Of a DNA stretch of 8,519 bases, positions 6,903 through 8,519 are shown in pieces; the stretch's first letter is position 1, and every line of letters begins with the position of its first letter. A program made the translations under genes and the position numbers. Source of the DNA: an uncultured Lachnospira sp. (GTDB lineage Bacteria; Bacillota; Clostridia; Lachnospirales; Lachnospiraceae); NCBI GenBank assembly GCA_934358235.1, contig CAKRKK010000099.1:1-8519 (forward strand). Reading direction: 5' to 3'. Under the pieces are notes generated by a model. It saw only the letters and a list, made by a program, of their open reading frames with translations, had not been told where the DNA came from and did no database searches.

Positions 6903-6948
6903 ACAAATAAAAGAAAAATCGTAGATAAATCAGAAGGAAAAGACAAAT

Positions 6949-8091
6949 ATGTATAAAATATTAAAAACAGATGGAAGAGCCAAAAGGGCGGAATTTACAA
7001 CAGTTCATGGAACTGTGCAGACACCGGTATTTATGAATGTTGGAACAGTTGCAGCTATTAAGGGTGCGGTTGCTACAACAGATTTGCAGGAGATAGGTAC
7101 ACAGATAGAGTTATCGAACACATATCATCTTCATGTTAGACCAGGTGATAAGCTTATTAAAGAGCTTGGAGGTCTTCATAAGTTTATGAACTGGAACAAG
7201 CCTATACTTACAGACTCAGGCGGATTTCAGGTGTTTTCACTTGCTGGACTTAGAAAGATAAAGGAAGAGGGCGTTACCTTCCAGTCACATATAGACGGAC
7301 ATAGGATATTTATGGGACCAGAGGAGAGCATGCAGATACAGTCCAATCTTGGCTCGACAATAGCTATGGCATTCGATGAGTGTGCTCCGGCAAAGGCAGA
7401 TAGAAAGTATATTATTAATTCAGTAGAGAGAACTACAAGATGGCTTGAGCGCTGCAAGAAGGAGATGAACAGGCTTAATTCACTTGAGGATACCATTAAT
7501 AAGCATCAGATGCTTTTTGGCATTAATCAGGGCGCGATATATGACGATATCAGAGTTGACCATGCTAAGAGAATATCAGAGCTTGAACTGGATGGATATG
7601 CAGTTGGTGGACTTGCCGTAGGTGAATCACATGAGGAAATGTATCATGTGCTTGATAAGGTTGTTCCGCATCTTCCACAGCATAAGCCAACATATCTTAT
7701 GGGAGTTGGTACACCAGCGAATATATTGGAGGCAGTAGACAGAGGAATAGATTTCTTTGATTGCGTATACCCATCAAGAAATGGAAGACATGGACATGTG
7801 TATACAAAGCTTGGTAAGATTAATCTTTTCAATGCAAAGTATGAAAAAGACACAGCACCTATCGAAGAAGGCTGTCAGTGTCCTGCATGCAGGAACTATT
7901 CAAGAGCGTATATCAGACATTTGCTTAAGGCTAAAGAAATGTTAGGCATGAGACTTTGCGTTCTTCATAATCTGTATTTTTATAATCATCTTATGGAGGA
8001 TATCAGGGCTGCAATAGATGCAGGTAATTATAAGAGCTTTAAGGATGAAAGGCTATATCTTCTTAAAACATATGATAAGAAAGAGGATTAA
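6949..8091 (+). CDS. tgt: tRNA-guanine transglycosylase, bacterial type
   Basis: A 380-residue Tgt (EC 2.4.2.29), which swaps guanine-34 in GUN-anticodon tRNAs (Tyr, His, Asn, Asp) for a queuosine precursor base. Catalytic aspartates are D89 in T-D-S-G-G-F-Q-V-F-S (88-97) and D271 in F-D-C-V-Y-P-S-R-N-G-R-H-G (270-282). Zinc ligands are C309, C311, C314 and H340. Substrate-pocket residues are D143 and C145 in A-F-D-E-C (141-145), Q194 in G-I-N-Q-G, and G-G-L-A-V-G-E (220-226). The Cys and Val at 145 and 224 correspond to the preQ1-type pocket of Zymomonas mobilis Tgt (C158, V233), unlike eukaryotic queuine enzymes. preQ1 as substrate is thus inferred, although some clostridial enzymes are known to use queuine. 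A site AGAAGGA (6932-6938) lies ten bases before the ATG. queA is not adjacent in this window. Confidence 0.97.
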   Translation: MYKILKTDGRAKRAEFTTVHGTVQTPVFMNVGTVAAIKGAVATTDLQEIGTQIELSNTYHLHVRPGDKLIKELGGLHKFMNWNKPILTDSGGFQVFSLAGLRKIKEEGVTFQSHIDGHRIFMGPEESMQIQSNLGSTIAMAFDECAPAKADRKYIINSVERTTRWLERCKKEMNRLNSLEDTINKHQMLFGINQGAIYDDIRVDHAKRISELELDGYAVGGLAVGESHEEMYHVLDKVVPHLPQHKPTYLMGVGTPANILEAVDRGIDFFDCVYPSRNGRHGHVYTKLGKINLFNAKYEKDTAPIEEGCQCPACRNYSRAYIRHLLKAKEMLGMRLCVLHNLYFYNHLMEDIRAAIDAGNYKSFKDERLYLLKTYDKKED

Positions 8092-8100
8092 TAATTTTTA

Positions 8101-8141
8101 TATAGTATTTTTATTTAGTGTTAAATTATAAAAATGCTATA
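8101..8141 (+). terminator. AT-rich hairpin after tgt, possible terminator
   Basis: Bases 8101-8114 pair with 8128-8141: 14 pairs including one G-U, around a 13-base loop. It begins nine bases after the tgt stop. The one wobble (T8106 with G8136) is a valid G-U only on the + strand. The stem is almost all A-T and no clean T-run follows (AATTTCAATTT), so it may be a weak terminator or a 3'-end processing structure. Confidence 0.4.
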
Positions 8142-8157
8142 AATTTCAATTTAAACA

Positions 8158-8186
8158 TAGACACGAAGCATAAATTACGATATTAT
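8158..8186 (+). promoter_or_regulatory. Sigma-A promoter for yajC
   Basis: TAGACA at 8158-8163 and TATTAT at 8181-8186 are separated by exactly 17 bases, and each matches its consensus at five of six positions. Transcription would start near 8193. This suggests yajC (with whatever follows) can be transcribed independently of tgt. Confidence 0.5.
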
Positions 8187-8197
8187 GATAATATTGA

Positions 8198-8211
8198 GCC
8201 TGTACACAGGC
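8198..8211 (+). promoter_or_regulatory. Small GC-rich hairpin in the yajC leader
   Basis: GCCTG (8198-8202) pairs with CAGGC (8207-8211) around a TACA tetraloop. It lies near the very 5' end of the predicted yajC transcript, nine bases before AGGAGG (8220-8225). It may stabilise the mRNA 5' end or be an operator. It is too small to be a known riboswitch. Confidence 0.3.
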
Positions 8212-8233
8212 AAGTAATTAGGAGGATTTAATA

Positions 8234-8518
8234 ATGGGTCAGATTGGTATTATTATTGTGTATGTAATAGCACTTGGTGCTTTAATGTACTTCTTTGCAA
8301 TTAAGCCACAGAAGAAGCAGCAGAAGGAACAGCAGCAGCTTATGGATTCAATGGCTATTGGCGATTATGTTCTTACAACAAGTGGTTTCTATGGCGTTAT
8401 CCTTGATATAACAGAGGATGATGTAATCGTGGAATTCGGTAACAACAAGAACTGCCGTATTACAATGCAGAAGAAGGCTATTGCCCAGGTTGAGAAGCCA
8501 GCTTCTACAGAAGAATAA
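8234..8518 (+). CDS. yajC: Preprotein translocase accessory subunit YajC
   Basis: A complete 94-residue YajC protein, which binds SecDF and the SecYEG channel at the cytoplasmic membrane and is dispensable for export in organisms studied. It has one membrane helix at about 4-22, then a basic and glutamine-rich stretch beginning K-P-Q-K-K-Q-Q-K (24-31). The conserved cytoplasmic domain follows, with G-D-Y-V-L-T-T-S-G-F-Y-G (43-54) and a V-I-V-E-F-G-N (64-70) strand. Length is normal (85-115). AGGAGG at 8220-8225 is a near-perfect ribosome binding site eight bases before the ATG. The order tgt then yajC is widespread in bacteria and usually continues into secD and secF, which would lie just beyond the right edge; only one base remains after the stop, so this cannot be checked here. 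Confidence 0.95.
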   Translation: MGQIGIIIVYVIALGALMYFFAIKPQKKQQKEQQQLMDSMAIGDYVLTTSGFYGVILDITEDDVIVEFGNNKNCRITMQKKAIAQVEKPASTEE

Positions 8519-8519
8519 T

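Overview
The window looks like chromosome of a low-GC, Gram-positive member of the Clostridia, most likely a Lachnospira/Eubacterium-like or Butyrivibrio-like Lachnospiraceae species. This rests on the AT-rich codon use, strong AGGAGG-type ribosome binding sites, a GerA-family spore germination gene, a Gram-positive-type DnaK with the short nucleotide-binding domain, and the overall protein style. The family assignment is an inference from appearance; no database was searched.

All seven genes are on the + strand. From left to right they are: a membrane-anchored protein resembling the N-terminal chaperone domain of SurA/PrsA foldases (7-711); a MATE multidrug/metabolite exporter (842-2194); an orphan GerA/SpoVAF-type spore germination membrane protein (2268-3677); a short-tailed DnaK/Hsp70 (3913-5661); chorismate synthase AroC (5799-6902); tRNA-guanine transglycosylase Tgt (6949-8091); and the Sec accessory subunit YajC (8234-8518). 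No gap exceeds 300 bases. The longest, 3678-3912, is AT-rich and holds a GC-richer foldback, several TATAAT-like boxes and a 9-N9-9 inverted repeat just upstream of dnaK.

The genes appear to form several transcription units. The germination gene has its own sigma-G-like promoter motif. The dnaK gene has its own long leader and ends in a long hairpin followed by T-rich sequence. aroC and tgt are 46 bases apart with no terminator and are probably cotranscribed. yajC has a good sigma-A promoter and probably begins a yajC-secD-secF unit running off the right edge. The tgt-yajC order is the common bacterial arrangement.

Most proteins are ordinary housekeeping or membrane functions, and I see no defence system, mobile element, CRISPR array or RNA gene. 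The parts most worth a second look are regulatory and structural: the CIRCE-shaped but non-CIRCE palindrome before dnaK, the sigma-G-like promoter before the orphan germination gene, the two poly-T tracts inside that gene, the mismatch-free 27-pair hairpin after dnaK, and the tail-less, adaptor-less DnaK itself. Three start codons (MATE, GerA and DnaK) are placed downstream of the longest open frame because a Shine-Dalgarno sequence sits inside or directly against the longer version.
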